A stretch of 64,000 nt of DNA, from positions 62,001-126,000 of the forward strand of contig NZ_RLII01000005.1 of the NCBI RefSeq assembly GCF_004102745.1, written 5' to 3'. Both the position numbers and the translations under genes were made by a program. The first letter of the stretch is position 1, and each line of letters starts with the position of its first letter. Origin of the DNA: Acetivibrio mesophilus (GTDB taxonomy: Bacteria > Bacillota > Clostridia > Acetivibrionales > Acetivibrionaceae). Positions 55,911 through 64,000 of the stretch are shown piece after piece. A model generated the notes under the pieces. The model was not told where the DNA came from, did not search any database, and was given only the letters and a program-made list of their open reading frames with translations.

Positions 55911-56200
55911 TCAATTTCATTTAATTTAATTACCAGTGGGTTGTTTGACAATAATGTTAATGTAGCTGATTGTAGTTGGTGTTTTGCCCGTTGCGAAAGC
56001 TTAACCGAAATTCCGGAAAGGTTATTTGCAAATAATGACAAAGTTACTGACTTTAGTTCCTGTTTTATTGGTTGTAAAAAAAATTAACAGGTTTAACACC
56101 GACATTATGAGCCCGTTCAAAAGTGAAGGATCATGATTCTTGTTTTAAGGACTGTACCAAGCTATCCAACTATGATGAGATTCCGGATAACTGGAAATAA
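55911..56200 (+). pseudogene. Broken leucine-rich / BspA-type surface repeat fragment
   Basis: A frame runs VADCSWCFARCESLTEIPER, then LFANNDKVTDFSSCFIGC, the pattern of short Cys- and Leu-containing BspA/DUF285-type surface repeats. It stops after an eight-A run near 56075-56085. In another frame it resumes LTGLTPTL, a TGA in place of an expected Trp codon, then DSCFKDCTKLSNYDEIPDNW and a terminal TAA at 56198-56200. So one frameshift in a homopolymer and one nonsense change break a gene whose upstream part is missing. Similar repeats occur in clostridial surface proteins and phage tail proteins. It has no start codon or SD and is not functional. Confidence 0.6.
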
Positions 56201-56360
56201 TAATCACAGGTAAGATTAATTAAAAGAAAAACGGTATGAGCAGTATTGTAGCTATTCATACCATTTTCATGTTTTTATCTTTGAGAAAGTTTCTGTTAAA
56301 ACACCTTGACATGTAGTAAGGTTTTAATTATTATGTTCTTAAGATTAATTAAAAGTTACA

Positions 56361-56656
56361 AGCAATGATCAGGAGGAGTAAGCAGCAATGGCTTAATAGA
56401 GATGGGAAATCAGCGGCTGGAAGTTTCCTTTAAGTATCGAACTGCTGAAGGTAGCCTGGGAGTTCTGGAGTTGAAGGGACAAAGCTTTTACGTGGAAGTT
56501 TGTCTTACTAGACTTCAGCGGTACAGAGCCGTTATTTCGAAGCTTTATAGGGTCTACAAAGTCTTTATAGAGGTTGAGAAGCCCATTGAGTATGGGAATT
56601 TTGGTGGTAACGCGGAGATAGTCTTTCGTCCAATTGTTGGATGGAAGACTTTTTTA
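56361..56656 (+). promoter_or_regulatory. T-box riboswitch (valine-type) upstream of the valS operon
   Basis: The leader has Stem I features GATCAGGAGGAGTAAGCAG and AGAGATGGGAAATCAGCGGC, a candidate specifier GTA (Val) at 56451-56453, and the T-box GGTGGTAACGCGG (56603-56615). The terminator is GTCTTTCGTCCA (56621-56632) paired with TGGATGGAAGAC (56638-56649), with six T. TGGT in the bulge fits a tRNA end ACCA, discriminator A73, as in valine tRNA. Uncharged tRNA-Val should allow read-through into the downstream small gene and valS. An 86-codon frame across this RNA is not a gene. Confidence 0.94.
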
Positions 56657-56694
56657 GTATAGGATTGAGAATTTTTTTAAGGAGAGAGCTGTAT

Positions 56695-56937
56695 ATGATT
56701 TTTTTGCAAATATTAATGTTGTTATTTCTTGTATCGGGTTTTGCTACTGTGTTTGCGGCAAAAGCCATTGTTGAAAAATTTAAGCTTAAAGAAAAGGCAA
56801 AATGCGATTTTGAGAATGAAATATCCGAAGAAGAACTTGAGAAATATAAATTTGATAAGGCAGTCCTCAGTGTGAAAATGACAGGGATGCTGATAGCACT
56901 TCCCGGTTTGATAATGTTGTTAATTATTTACAGATAG
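56695..56937 (+). CDS. Small two-helix membrane protein between T-box and valS
   Basis: The product has 80 residues from ATG 56695 with AAGGAGAGAG upstream; longer in-frame starts would reach into the T-box terminator. Two hydrophobic helices (about 2-22 and 58-77) flank a charged, Lys/Glu-rich cytoplasmic loop with one Cys. It lies 40 bases before valS and shares the T-box promoter, so it is expressed on valine starvation. No family recognised. Possibly an amino-acid-transport-related or regulatory small protein, but nothing supports a specific function. Confidence 0.7.
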   Translation: MIFLQILMLLFLVSGFATVFAAKAIVEKFKLKEKAKCDFENEISEEELEKYKFDKAVLSVKMTGMLIALPGLIMLLIIYR

Positions 56938-56977
56938 ACAAAAGTTAATTCATAATTAAGTGAGTGGAGGTTTTTAT

Positions 56978-59629
56978 ATGTGTGAAAAAAAGAATATTGC
57001 GAAAACATATGACCCAAAACAGGTTGAAGACAGATTATATGCGGAGTGGATGGAGAAAGGGTATTTTCATGCTGAAATAGACAAAGAAAAAACGCCTTTT
57101 ACCATTGTTATTCCGCCGCCAAACATTACAGGGCAGCTTCATATGGGGCATGCTCTGGATGAAACCCTTCAGGACATCCTTATAAGATGGAAGAGGATGC
57201 AAGGATACTGTGCCCTTTGGCTTCCGGGTACTGACCACGCCAGCATAGCTACAGAGGCTAAAATTGTTGAGGCGATGGCCAAGGAAGGCATTACAAAAGA
57301 GGACATTGGAAGAGAGAAGTTTTTGGAGAGGGCCTGGGACTGGAAAAAGCATTACGGAGGAAGGATTGTTGAACAGCTTAAAAAGCTTGGAAGCTCGTGT
57401 GACTGGGACAGGGAGAGATTTACCATGGATGAAGGGCTTTCAAAGGCTGTAATAGAGGTTTTTGTAAGGCTTTATAAGAAAGGCCTTATATACAGAGGTG
57501 AAAGAATTATAAACTGGTGCCCGAAATGTAATACCTCCATATCCGATGCGGAGGTTGAGTACGAAGAAAAAGCGGGACATTTCTGGCATATTAAATACCC
57601 CGTTAAGGACAGCAATGAATTTGTTGTCATAGCCACTACAAGGCCTGAAACCATGCTGGGCGACACTGCAATTGCCGTACACCCTGATGATGAAAGGTAT
57701 AAGCATCTTGTAGGCAAAATGGTTGTTCTTCCTCTTGTGAACAGGGAGATACCGGTTATAGCCGACGAGTATGTAGAAAAGGATTTCGGAACGGGAGTTG
57801 TTAAAATAACACCTGCTCATGACCCCAATGACTTTGAAGTAGGATTAAGGCATAACCTGCCTCAGATAAGGGTTATGAATGATGATGCGACAATGAACGA
57901 ACTCGCAGGACAATATGCTGGTATGGATAGATATGAAGCCAGAAAGCAGATCATAAAGGATTTAGAAAACCTGGACCTGCTATTTAAAATTGAAGACCAT
58001 AACCATAATGTAGGTACTTGCTATAGGTGCTCTACGGTAATTGAGCCGATAATCTCAAAACAGTGGTTTGTTAAGATGAAGCCTTTGGCTGAACCTGCTA
58101 TAGAAGTGGTTAAAAACGGAACAATCAAATTTGTGCCGGAAAGATTCTCAAAAACATATTTTAACTGGATGGAAAACATTCAGGATTGGTGTATTTCAAG
58201 GCAGCTTTGGTGGGGACACAGAATACCGGCATATTACTGTCAGGAATGCGGTTACATGATGGTGGAAAACGATATGCCCGATGTATGTCCGAAATGCGGC
58301 AGCTCTAGAATTGTACAGGATCCGGATACCCTCGATACATGGTTTAGCTCGGCACTTTGGCCTTTCTCAACCCTCGGATGGCCGGATGAAACAGAGGACT
58401 TAAAGTATTTTTATCCAACCAATGTTCTTGTTACCGGATACGACATTATATTTTTCTGGGTTGCAAGAATGATATTCTCGGGATTGGAGCATATGGGTAA
58501 AGAGCCCTTTAGTCATGTGTTTATACATGGTATTGTAAGAGATGCGCAGGGAAGAAAAATGAGTAAATCCTTGGGCAACGGTATTGATCCTCTTGAGATA
58601 ATTGATAAATACGGTACGGATGCATTAAGGTTTGCTCTTACGATAGGAACTTCACCGGGAAATGATTTGAGGTTCTCCGATGAAAAGGTTGAATCCAGCA
58701 GAAACTTTGCGAACAAAATATGGAATGCCTCAAGATTTGTACTGATGAATTTTGATGAAGAACTTGATTTTTCAAAGGTTAATCCGGGCAAATTCACAAC
58801 TTCCGATAAGTGGATACTCAGCAGAGTAAACAGTCTTACTAAGGAAGTTACCGAAAACATGGATAAGTATGAGTTGGGTATAGCTCTCCAGAAGGTATAT
58901 GAATTTATCTGGGAGGAGTTCTGTGACTGGTATATCGAGCTTGTAAAGCCAAGGCTTTATGATAAGGATGATGAAACAAGACTTGAAGCCCAGTATGTTT
59001 TAAACTATGTTTTAAGTACAGCCATGAAGCTGCTGCATCCGTATATGCCATTTATTACTGAGGAAATATACCGTCACTTGGTTATAGAGGATGAAAGCAT
59101 CATGATTTCAAAATGGCCGGTTTACAGAGAGGATTATAATTTCCCTGAGGAAGAAAAAAAGATGAGCCTTATCATGAATGCCATAAAGAATATTAGAAAT
59201 ATCCGCGCGGAGATGAATGTTCCTCCTTCAAGAAAGGCAAAAACCATATTTGTTGCGCCCAATAGCAGCGAACAGGGTACATTGAAGGAAGGAGTAGTAT
59301 TCTTTGAAAGGCTTGCTTCAAGTTCGGAGGTTATTATCCAATCCGATAAGTCGGGAATTCCTTCTAATGCCGTAGCTTCGATATTAGCTGGCGTAGAGAT
59401 ATTCCTTCCTCTAGAGGACCTTATTGACATTGAGAAAGAGATTGAAAGGCTTGAGAAGGAATTGTCCAATCTTCAAAAAGAATTGGATAGAGTAAATAGC
59501 AAGCTTGCAAATGAAGGGTTTGTTTCTAAGGCTCCACAAAAAGTGATTGAAGAAGAAAAGAGCAAGAAGGAAAAATATCAGGAAATGTATGAGAAAGTAG
59601 CGGAAAGACTCAAGGGACTGAAAAAATAA
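56978..59629 (+). CDS. valS: Valyl-tRNA synthetase
   Basis: It charges tRNA-Val with valine and edits threonine. The product has 883 residues, the usual bacterial length. The class I signatures are HMGH at residues 55-58 ([15 protein letters not shown]) and KMSKS ([14 protein letters not shown], about 527). Editing and zinc-like segments are visible ([27 protein letters not shown] and CPKCGSSR). The C-terminal ~65 residues form the valine-enzyme coiled-coil arm ([20 protein letters not shown]). ATG 56978 has GGAGG at 56966-56970; an in-frame upstream start at 56960 lacks an SD. Controlled by the valine T-box. Confidence 0.97.
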   Translation: MCEKKNIAKTYDPKQVEDRLYAEWMEKGYFHAEIDKEKTPFTIVIPPPNITGQLHMGHALDETLQDILIRWKRMQGYCALWLPGTDHASIATEAKIVEAMAKEGITKEDIGREKFLERAWDWKKHYGGRIVEQLKKLGSSCDWDRERFTMDEGLSKAVIEVFVRLYKKGLIYRGERIINWCPKCNTSISDAEVEYEEKAGHFWHIKYPVKDSNEFVVIATTRPETMLGDTAIAVHPDDERYKHLVGKMVVLPLVNREIPVIADEYVEKDFGTGVVKITPAHDPNDFEVGLRHNLPQIRVMNDDATMNELAGQYAGMDRYEARKQIIKDLENLDLLFKIEDHNHNVGTCYRCSTVIEPIISKQWFVKMKPLAEPAIEVVKNGTIKFVPERFSKTYFNWMENIQDWCISRQLWWGHRIPAYYCQECGYMMVENDMPDVCPKCGSSRIVQDPDTLDTWFSSALWPFSTLGWPDETEDLKYFYPTNVLVTGYDIIFFWVARMIFSGLEHMGKEPFSHVFIHGIVRDAQGRKMSKSLGNGIDPLEIIDKYGTDALRFALTIGTSPGNDLRFSDEKVESSRNFANKIWNASRFVLMNFDEELDFSKVNPGKFTTSDKWILSRVNSLTKEVTENMDKYELGIALQKVYEFIWEEFCDWYIELVKPRLYDKDDETRLEAQYVLNYVLSTAMKLLHPYMPFITEEIYRHLVIEDESIMISKWPVYREDYNFPEEEKKMSLIMNAIKNIRNIRAEMNVPPSRKAKTIFVAPNSSEQGTLKEGVVFFERLASSSEVIIQSDKSGIPSNAVASILAGVEIFLPLEDLIDIEKEIERLEKELSNLQKELDRVNSKLANEGFVSKAPQKVIEEEKSKKEKYQEMYEKVAERLKGLKK

Positions 59630-59670
59630 AAGTTAATGGGAAAATATAAATTAATATTCAAGGTGATTTT

Positions 59671-61602
59671 ATGAAAAACGGTTTTTTTAGAGTAGGAGCA
59701 GCCGTACCAAAATTGAAAGTTGGGGGTTGTCGGTACAATTCCGATGAAATAATCGGCCTTATTGGCAGAGGAGAAAAGGAAGGCATACGAATATTGGTTT
59801 TCCCGGAGCTTTCTATAACAGGATATACATGTGGAGATCTGTTTCACCAAGAGACTCTGCTTGGCGATGCTAAAGCGCAGTTGGATAGAATTCTGGAGGA
59901 GACGAAAAACTCCTCCTGTGTATCGTTGATTGGTATGCCCTTAAGTATTGATAACCAACTTTTTAATTGTGCCGTTGCAATTCAAAAAGGGAGGATACTT
60001 GGTGTTGTTCCGAAGACATATGTCCCAAACTACAGCGAGTTTTACGAGCAAAGATGGTTTGCGTCCGGCAAGAATGCCTTGAGGGATGCAATTATATTGT
60101 GCGGGCAGGAGGTGCCCTTTGGCGATGATTTGCTTTTTGAGGATGCGAAAGGGGAAATATGCTTTGGCATTGAGCTCTGTGAAGACCTATGGGTTCCTAT
60201 TCCTCCAAGCTCATTTCAGGCAATGGCCGGGGCGTTAATTATTTTTAACTTGTCTGCCAGCAATGAAATTGTCGGCAAACATGAGTACAGAAGGGAACTG
60301 GTAAGACAGCAGTCGGCAAGGTGCATAGCAGGTTATGTTTACTCATCTTCGGGAGTGAATGAATCAACCACTGATGTAGTATTTGGAGGCCATGCAATGA
60401 TCTGTGAATATGGAACTTTGCTCCGAGAATCCGAGAGATTTGTAAGCGATGAACAGCTTATTTTTTCAGAGATTGATGCTATGAAGCTGATGAATGACAG
60501 AAGGAAAAATACCAGCTTTATGGAGCTTGGAAAGGATGACGGTAAAAGGTTTAGAAAGGTGAAGTTTGAGCTGGAGGAATTTGAAGCAGAGGACATAACG
60601 AGATATGTGGCACCTCACCCCTTTGTACCTTCGGATGAGAACAGTCGCGATAAAAGATGCAGTGAGATTTTTGCAATTCAAACATCGGCATTGGCAAAGA
60701 GAATGAGACATACCGGGCTTAAACATGCCGTTATAGGCGTTTCCGGAGGCCTTGATTCTACGCTGGCACTTTTGGTGACTGCGAAAGCCTTTGATCTGTT
60801 AAATATCCCGAGAGAGAATATTTTGGCAATTACTATGCCGGGCTTTGGAACTACCGATGCAACTTATACCAATGCCATGAATTTTATGAAGTCTATGAAG
60901 GTGGAAATAAGGGAGATTAATATAAAGGACGCTTGTCTACAACATTTTAAGGATATCGGTCACGACCCGAGCATACATGATGTAACTTATGAGAATGTCC
61001 AAGCTAGGGAACGCACGCAGATATTAATGGACATTGCCAATAAGGAAGGCGGGCTTGTAATCGGAACCGGTGATCTTTCGGAACTGGCATTGGGGTGGTG
61101 CACCTACAATGGGGATCATATGTCCATGTATGCGGTAAACTCTAGCATTCCTAAGACACTGGTGAGTTTTCTTGTAAAATGGGTTGCAGATAATATGCTG
61201 GAAGCCAAAGCAAAGGAAGTATTGTACAAAATACTTAATACGCCTATATCTCCGGAGCTGCTTCCCCCTGATGCAAAGGGTGAAATCAATCAAAAGACAG
61301 AGGATATTATAGGGCCTTATGAGCTTCATGACTTTTTCATGTATCACATGTTAAGGTATGGAGCGACACCGGGGAAAATATTGCTACTTGCAAAGAAAGC
61401 CTTCGAAGGCAAATACTCTGACGATACAATAAAGAAATGGTTAAAGGTATTTGTGAAACGGTTTTTCAGTCAGCAGTTTAAGAGATCATGCTTGCCTGAC
61501 GGTCCGAAGGTTGGTACGGTCAGTCTGTCTCCAAGAGGGGATTGGCGTATGCCCAGCGATGCTGTTGCAGACTCATGGTTGGCTGAATTGGAAGAGGAAT
61601 AA
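59671..61602 (+). CDS. nadE: Glutamine-dependent NAD+ synthetase
   Basis: It converts nicotinic acid adenine dinucleotide to NAD using glutamine, ATP and ammonia channelled between domains. The product has 643 residues. The N-terminal nitrilase-fold glutaminase domain has PELSITGYTCGD and the catalytic Cys170 in FGIELCEDLW. The C-terminal synthetase domain has the ATP loop GVSGGLDST (about 358) and the NAD-binding segments TGDLSELALGWCTY and YAVNSSIPKTLVSF. This is the large, glutamine-using form, unlike the short B. subtilis ammonia-dependent NadE. SD AAGGTGA. It ends inside the dispersed repeat: the stop codon TAA overlaps the first bases of copy C. Confidence 0.96.
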   Translation: MKNGFFRVGAAVPKLKVGGCRYNSDEIIGLIGRGEKEGIRILVFPELSITGYTCGDLFHQETLLGDAKAQLDRILEETKNSSCVSLIGMPLSIDNQLFNCAVAIQKGRILGVVPKTYVPNYSEFYEQRWFASGKNALRDAIILCGQEVPFGDDLLFEDAKGEICFGIELCEDLWVPIPPSSFQAMAGALIIFNLSASNEIVGKHEYRRELVRQQSARCIAGYVYSSSGVNESTTDVVFGGHAMICEYGTLLRESERFVSDEQLIFSEIDAMKLMNDRRKNTSFMELGKDDGKRFRKVKFELEEFEAEDITRYVAPHPFVPSDENSRDKRCSEIFAIQTSALAKRMRHTGLKHAVIGVSGGLDSTLALLVTAKAFDLLNIPRENILAITMPGFGTTDATYTNAMNFMKSMKVEIREINIKDACLQHFKDIGHDPSIHDVTYENVQARERTQILMDIANKEGGLVIGTGDLSELALGWCTYNGDHMSMYAVNSSIPKTLVSFLVKWVADNMLEAKAKEVLYKILNTPISPELLPPDAKGEINQKTEDIIGPYELHDFFMYHMLRYGATPGKILLLAKKAFEGKYSDDTIKKWLKVFVKRFFSQQFKRSCLPDGPKVGTVSLSPRGDWRMPSDAVADSWLAELEEE

Positions 61603-61658
61603 AAGCTCGGGACATCGAGTCCCTTCGATTTGGCCTCTTTCATTCCAAGAGGCCAAAT
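61601..61658 (+). repeat. Dispersed double-hairpin repeat, copy C
   Basis: The best preserved copy: AAAAGCTCGGGACATCGAG, then TCCCTTCGATTTGGCCTC, then a perfect TTGGCCTCTT/AAGAGGCCAA stem with a 7-base loop. The first two A overlap the nadE stop codon. A second terminator follows at 61671. Confidence 0.88.
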
Positions 61659-61670
61659 AAGATTAAAATA

Positions 61671-61695
61671 AGGGGGTATAGCACCCCCTTGTTTT
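61671..61695. terminator. GC-rich terminator between nadE and the next gene
   Basis: AGGGGGT (61671-61677) pairs with ACCCCCT (61683-61689), followed by TGTTTT. Confidence 0.8.
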
Positions 61696-61717
61696 ATTAT
61701 CCTGTTGTAATAAAAGA

Positions 61718-61921
61718 TTACACTACATCTTTGAATTTTGAATTAAGAAAATTAATATCTCTGTAGGCGATATTAACTTCCGATTTCTTCTTATCTTGAA
61801 TTTTTTTCATCTTCATAACATGCAATACCCTCAATCCCATTATAGCTCCGATAGTTCCGGCTATTACTCCGATAAGCAATCCTATCAGCATTCCAAGACA
61901 TAAGGTTAATACAAAATTCAT
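61718..61921 (-). CDS. Small membrane protein, hypothetical
   Basis: The product has 67 residues. One glycine-rich membrane helix (LGMLIGLLIGVIAGTIGAIM) is followed by a basic segment (KMKKIQDKKK) and a polar tail. An SD-like CGGTGGTATGAT precedes ATG. Resembles DUF3789-type small proteins, a weak match. Function unknown. Confidence 0.6.
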   Translation of the reverse strand: MNFVLTLCLGMLIGLLIGVIAGTIGAIMGLRVLHVMKMKKIQDKKKSEVNIAYRDINFLNSKFKDVV

Positions 61922-62235
61922 ATCATACCACCGTTTATCATTAGTATATTTTTGGGTAAAACTTATTTAGTCAGATATTTCTATAATAAACTTTACAATA
62001 TTTTGGTTTTAAAATCAATGCTGATTTTTTTGGGAAAAAGCAATTATGACAAACATGCTATAAAAATGTAGAATTATGGCTGTTTTTCTTATACTTCGGG
62101 GTGTAAATGTATATAAAAGCATTTTTAGGGTAATGATTAATAGGTAAAGGAAAATATATATTTGAGCCCATTAGTTGGGTTAGATTATAGGGTTTGGTAA
62201 TGAAATTATTTTTTCAAAAAAAATAAAAAAACCAC
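61922..62235 (+). other. Intergenic region before the tRNA operon
   Basis: AT-rich stretch with no recognisable gene or repeat; contains the promoter of the minus-strand small gene, not clearly placed. Confidence 0.4.
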
Positions 62236-62264
62236 TTGACAATTATGTCATTCTATCTTAGAAT
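62236..62264 (+). promoter_or_regulatory. Promoter of the tRNA operon
   Basis: TTGACA (62236-62241), 17-base spacer, TAGAAT (62259-62264), about 33 bases before tRNA-His. Confidence 0.8.
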
Positions 62265-62296
62265 ATCGTTGTGCCTTTTTTGAGGCGCTAATGTTC

Positions 62297-62374
<78 letters not shown>

Positions 62375-62381
62375 CTTATTT

Positions 62382-62458
62382 AGGGATGTAGCCAAGTCGG
62401 TAAGGCACCAGACTTTGACTCTGGCATTTCGTAGGTTCGAGTCCTGCCATCCCTGCCA
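62382..62458 (+). tRNA. tRNA-Gln (TTG)
   Basis: Acceptor AGGGATG/CATCCCT, discriminator G, encoded CCA. Anticodon loop ACTTTGACT with anticodon TTG. T-loop TTCGAGT. Seven bases after tRNA-His. Confidence 0.95.
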
Positions 62459-62461
62459 TAA

Positions 62462-62537
62462 GGGCCATTAGCTCAGTTGGCAGAGCACATGACTTTTAAT
62501 CATGGTGTCCCGCGTTCGAGTCGCGGATGGCTCACCA
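62462..62537 (+). tRNA. tRNA-Lys (TTT)
   Basis: Acceptor GGGCCAT/ATGGCTC (one G-U), discriminator A, encoded CCA. Anticodon loop ACTTTTAAT with anticodon TTT. Three bases after tRNA-Gln. Confidence 0.95.
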
Positions 62538-62544
62538 AATATAG

Positions 62545-62582
62545 AAAGACCTTGTATATTATTGTATGCAGGGTCTTTTTGC
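62545..62582 (+). terminator. Terminator of the tRNA operon
   Basis: AAAGACC (62545-62551) pairs with GGTCTTT (62572-62578), followed by TTTGC; the loop offers further pairs. Confidence 0.75.
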
Positions 62583-62738
62583 TTTTCAAAATATAACACT
62601 GAAAATAGGTAAAAAATTATGAAAACAAATGAGAATATATTGTTGAAAAAATCTTCTATTAAGTATAATATATAATAGTTAATAAAAGGAAAGCATGGAT
62701 ATACACGTACAAAAAACTTAGAAGAGGTGGAGAGAAGA

Positions 62739-64000
62739 ATGAAGAAAATGTGGGGCAAAAGAGTTGTATTGTTTGCAGTTGGATTATGTTTGCTTTTAAC
62801 TATGGTTTGCCAAAACGTAGCTTTTGTATCAGCAGAACCTCAGGTAAAAACCATGGCTGTAGACTTTCCTGAAAGCTTAATTGAGAGTGTTTCAAAAACC
62901 GTTGAAATATCAAATCTTTTTGATATTTCGGATATTACTGTCGATACTGGAAAGGTGTCTTACAGCAGAGAGGGAGACCAAATAACCGTCAGTGTTTCAG
63001 ATGGCGTGTATAGAGAGGCACCGAACTCAAAGGAAGTTACGTTAACTGTAAAGGACAATATAGGTGTTTTTCGAGAAACTGAATTTTACAGTGTTGACGG
63101 TTATGAAGGAACTCTTTCGAAAGTGGATTCCGGCTATGATGAGTCAACAAGAATGTACTGGGTAGAATATCAAGGTAGAGTAACTAAAGAAAAGTGTAAA
63201 TATTACAAATATAAAGTAGAAATCAAATATACTGAAAATGTTGCTCCCGAAATATATCTTACGGAGCCGAAATATGGGCAGATTACAAACAATAAAATTA
63301 ATGTTGAAGGTTATGTCAAAGATGAAAACGTAGGTGATACACTAGAATTGTTCTTTAGCTTTGATAATTATAGTCAAAGTATGGTTGGAAATTCTTTTAA
63401 GGATTCCATTATATCTGACGGAACCGACCAGAGTATAAGCGGAATCATAGATTTGTCATCCTTTGACCTTAAAGACGGCAATCACAGCTTTTATTTCTGG
63501 GCAGTGGATAAAAGAGGTGTAAGGTCATATCCGGCAAAGATAGCGTTTATAGTTGATACTGTACCGCCAGATGCACCAGTGCTTGTTCCAGACAAGACAG
63601 AGCCTACAAACCAGAGCGTTGTTGTGTCGGTTTATTATCCGACAGATGCCGCAGTTAAAGAAATAAAGATAAATGACGGACCTTGGATGCCAATAACCGA
63701 TATAACTAAAAATGACAAGATAATAATGGATGAGAACGGCACAATAGAAGCAAGGGCAACTGACGAAGCAGGAAATGTTTCTCCAATAGCAGAACTGGTG
63801 ATTAATAACATTGATACATATCCTCCAACCGCACCGATAATTAATACAAGTGCCGAGGAGACTGAAGGCCAATCAATTACGGCAACAATTGTGCCGGGAG
63901 TTGATAAGGAGTCTGGAGTCAACAGAACTGAATACTGCTTAAAAGGTGCGACTACAAAGGATTGGGAAAAGTACGAGGAAGGAACTGTAATAACGATATC
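62739..64000 (+). CDS. Large secreted protein with Ig-like repeats (3'-truncated)
   Basis: ATG 62739 has GAGGTGGAGAG upstream and the frame runs open to the window end (420 codons visible). Residues 1 to about 33 are a signal peptide with cleavage near VSAEPQ. The mature part is beta-rich. At least two repeated Ig-like or Big-type domains are visible, starting at APEIYLTEPKYGQ, DTVPPDAPVL and TYPPTAPIINTS, each with a Pro-rich start and a conserved Trp and Asp-Gly turn. It resembles surface adhesin or polysaccharide-associated proteins of clostridia. Whether it ends with an S-layer, cellulose or peptidoglycan anchor cannot be seen. A candidate promoter with TATAAT lies about 65 bases upstream. 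It follows the tRNA operon on the same strand. Confidence 0.75.
   Translation, partial: MKKMWGKRVVLFAVGLCLLLTMVCQNVAFVSAEPQVKTMAVDFPESLIESVSKTVEISNLFDISDITVDTGKVSYSREGDQITVSVSDGVYREAPNSKEVTLTVKDNIGVFRETEFYSVDGYEGTLSKVDSGYDESTRMYWVEYQGRVTKEKCKYYKYKVEIKYTENVAPEIYLTEPKYGQITNNKINVEGYVKDENVGDTLELFFSFDNYSQSMVGNSFKDSIISDGTDQSISGIIDLSSFDLKDGNHSFYFWAVDKRGVRSYPAKIAFIVDTVPPDAPVLVPDKTEPTNQSVVVSVYYPTDAAVKEIKINDGPWMPITDITKNDKIIMDENGTIEARATDEAGNVSPIAELVINNIDTYPPTAPIINTSAEETEGQSITATIVPGVDKESGVNRTEYCLKGATTKDWEKYEEGTVITI

Noticed and set aside
56402-56662. An 86-codon frame before the small membrane gene
   Set aside because: It lies entirely within the valine T-box leader and its terminator, lacks an SD and has no protein-like features; the RNA explains it.
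62468-62758. A minus-strand 96-codon frame
   Set aside because: It is antisense to tRNA-Lys, its terminator and the start of the secreted-protein gene.

Overview
The window is about 64 kb of low-GC Gram-positive DNA, most likely from a cellulolytic Clostridia species near Acetivibrio / Hungateiclostridium (inference). The reasons are the base composition, the strong SD sequences with frequent TTG and GTG starts, two T-box leaders, SOS boxes of the Bacillus/Clostridium type, and above all a SigI/RsgI pair whose anti-sigma factor carries two PA14 domains. SigI/RsgI pairs with carbohydrate-sensing domains are typical of cellulosome-producing clostridia.

Layout. 1-5.7 kb: two hybrid histidine kinases and a CheR-type methyltransferase. 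5.7-9.5 kb: an XPD/DinG-type helicase fused to a PD-(D/E)XK nuclease, then homoserine dehydrogenase. 9.7-11.7 kb: a thioredoxin-fold DUF255 protein. 11.9-15.8 kb: an accessory island with a decayed, translationally coupled row of immunity-like genes (DUF2019, a frameshifted gene, DUF4279, a broken pentapeptide-repeat gene and a headless fragment), a RidA protein, a GNAT acetyltransferase behind a leader with a 6-codon upstream ORF and two terminators, and a headless toxin-like fragment. 15.9-17.3 kb: serC under a serine-type T-box. 17.5-24.4 kb: two chemoreceptors, a GT39-like membrane protein and a MATE transporter. 24.6-27.4 kb: a LysM-CAP protein, a two-part ThrE-like exporter and two small genes. 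27.7-32 kb: an atypical type IIA topoisomerase pair. 32.2-43.7 kb: small membrane proteins, uvrB and uvrA each with a LexA box on the -35, a 3D-domain protein, ClpE and an NdpA-like protein. 43.8-50.8 kb: a zinc-ribbon protein, a GT1 glycosyltransferase, sigI-rsgI, a DUF4190 protein, an L,D-transpeptidase and a class II aldolase. 51.0-54.5 kb: a three-gene operon of a MotA/TolQ/ZorA-like channel with a long coiled-coil tail, a MotB/ZorB-like OmpA protein and a TPR protein. 54.5-61.6 kb: a NagZ-type lipoprotein, a broken repeat-protein fragment, a valine-type T-box driving a small membrane protein and valS, and NAD synthetase. 61.7-64 kb: a small membrane protein, a His-Gln-Lys tRNA operon and the start of a large secreted Ig-like repeat protein.

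Shared themes are envelope sensing (kinases, chemoreceptors, RsgI), peptidoglycan biology (L,D-transpeptidase, 3D, LysM-CAP, NagZ, the OmpA-anchored motor) and SOS repair. A roughly 55-bp double-hairpin repeat occurs three times at 3' ends of genes, and a shorter relative occurs once. The most promising undescribed system is the 51.0-54.5 kb motor-like operon; the second is the attenuator upstream of the GNAT gene. No CRISPR array, insertion sequence, rRNA or prophage was seen.
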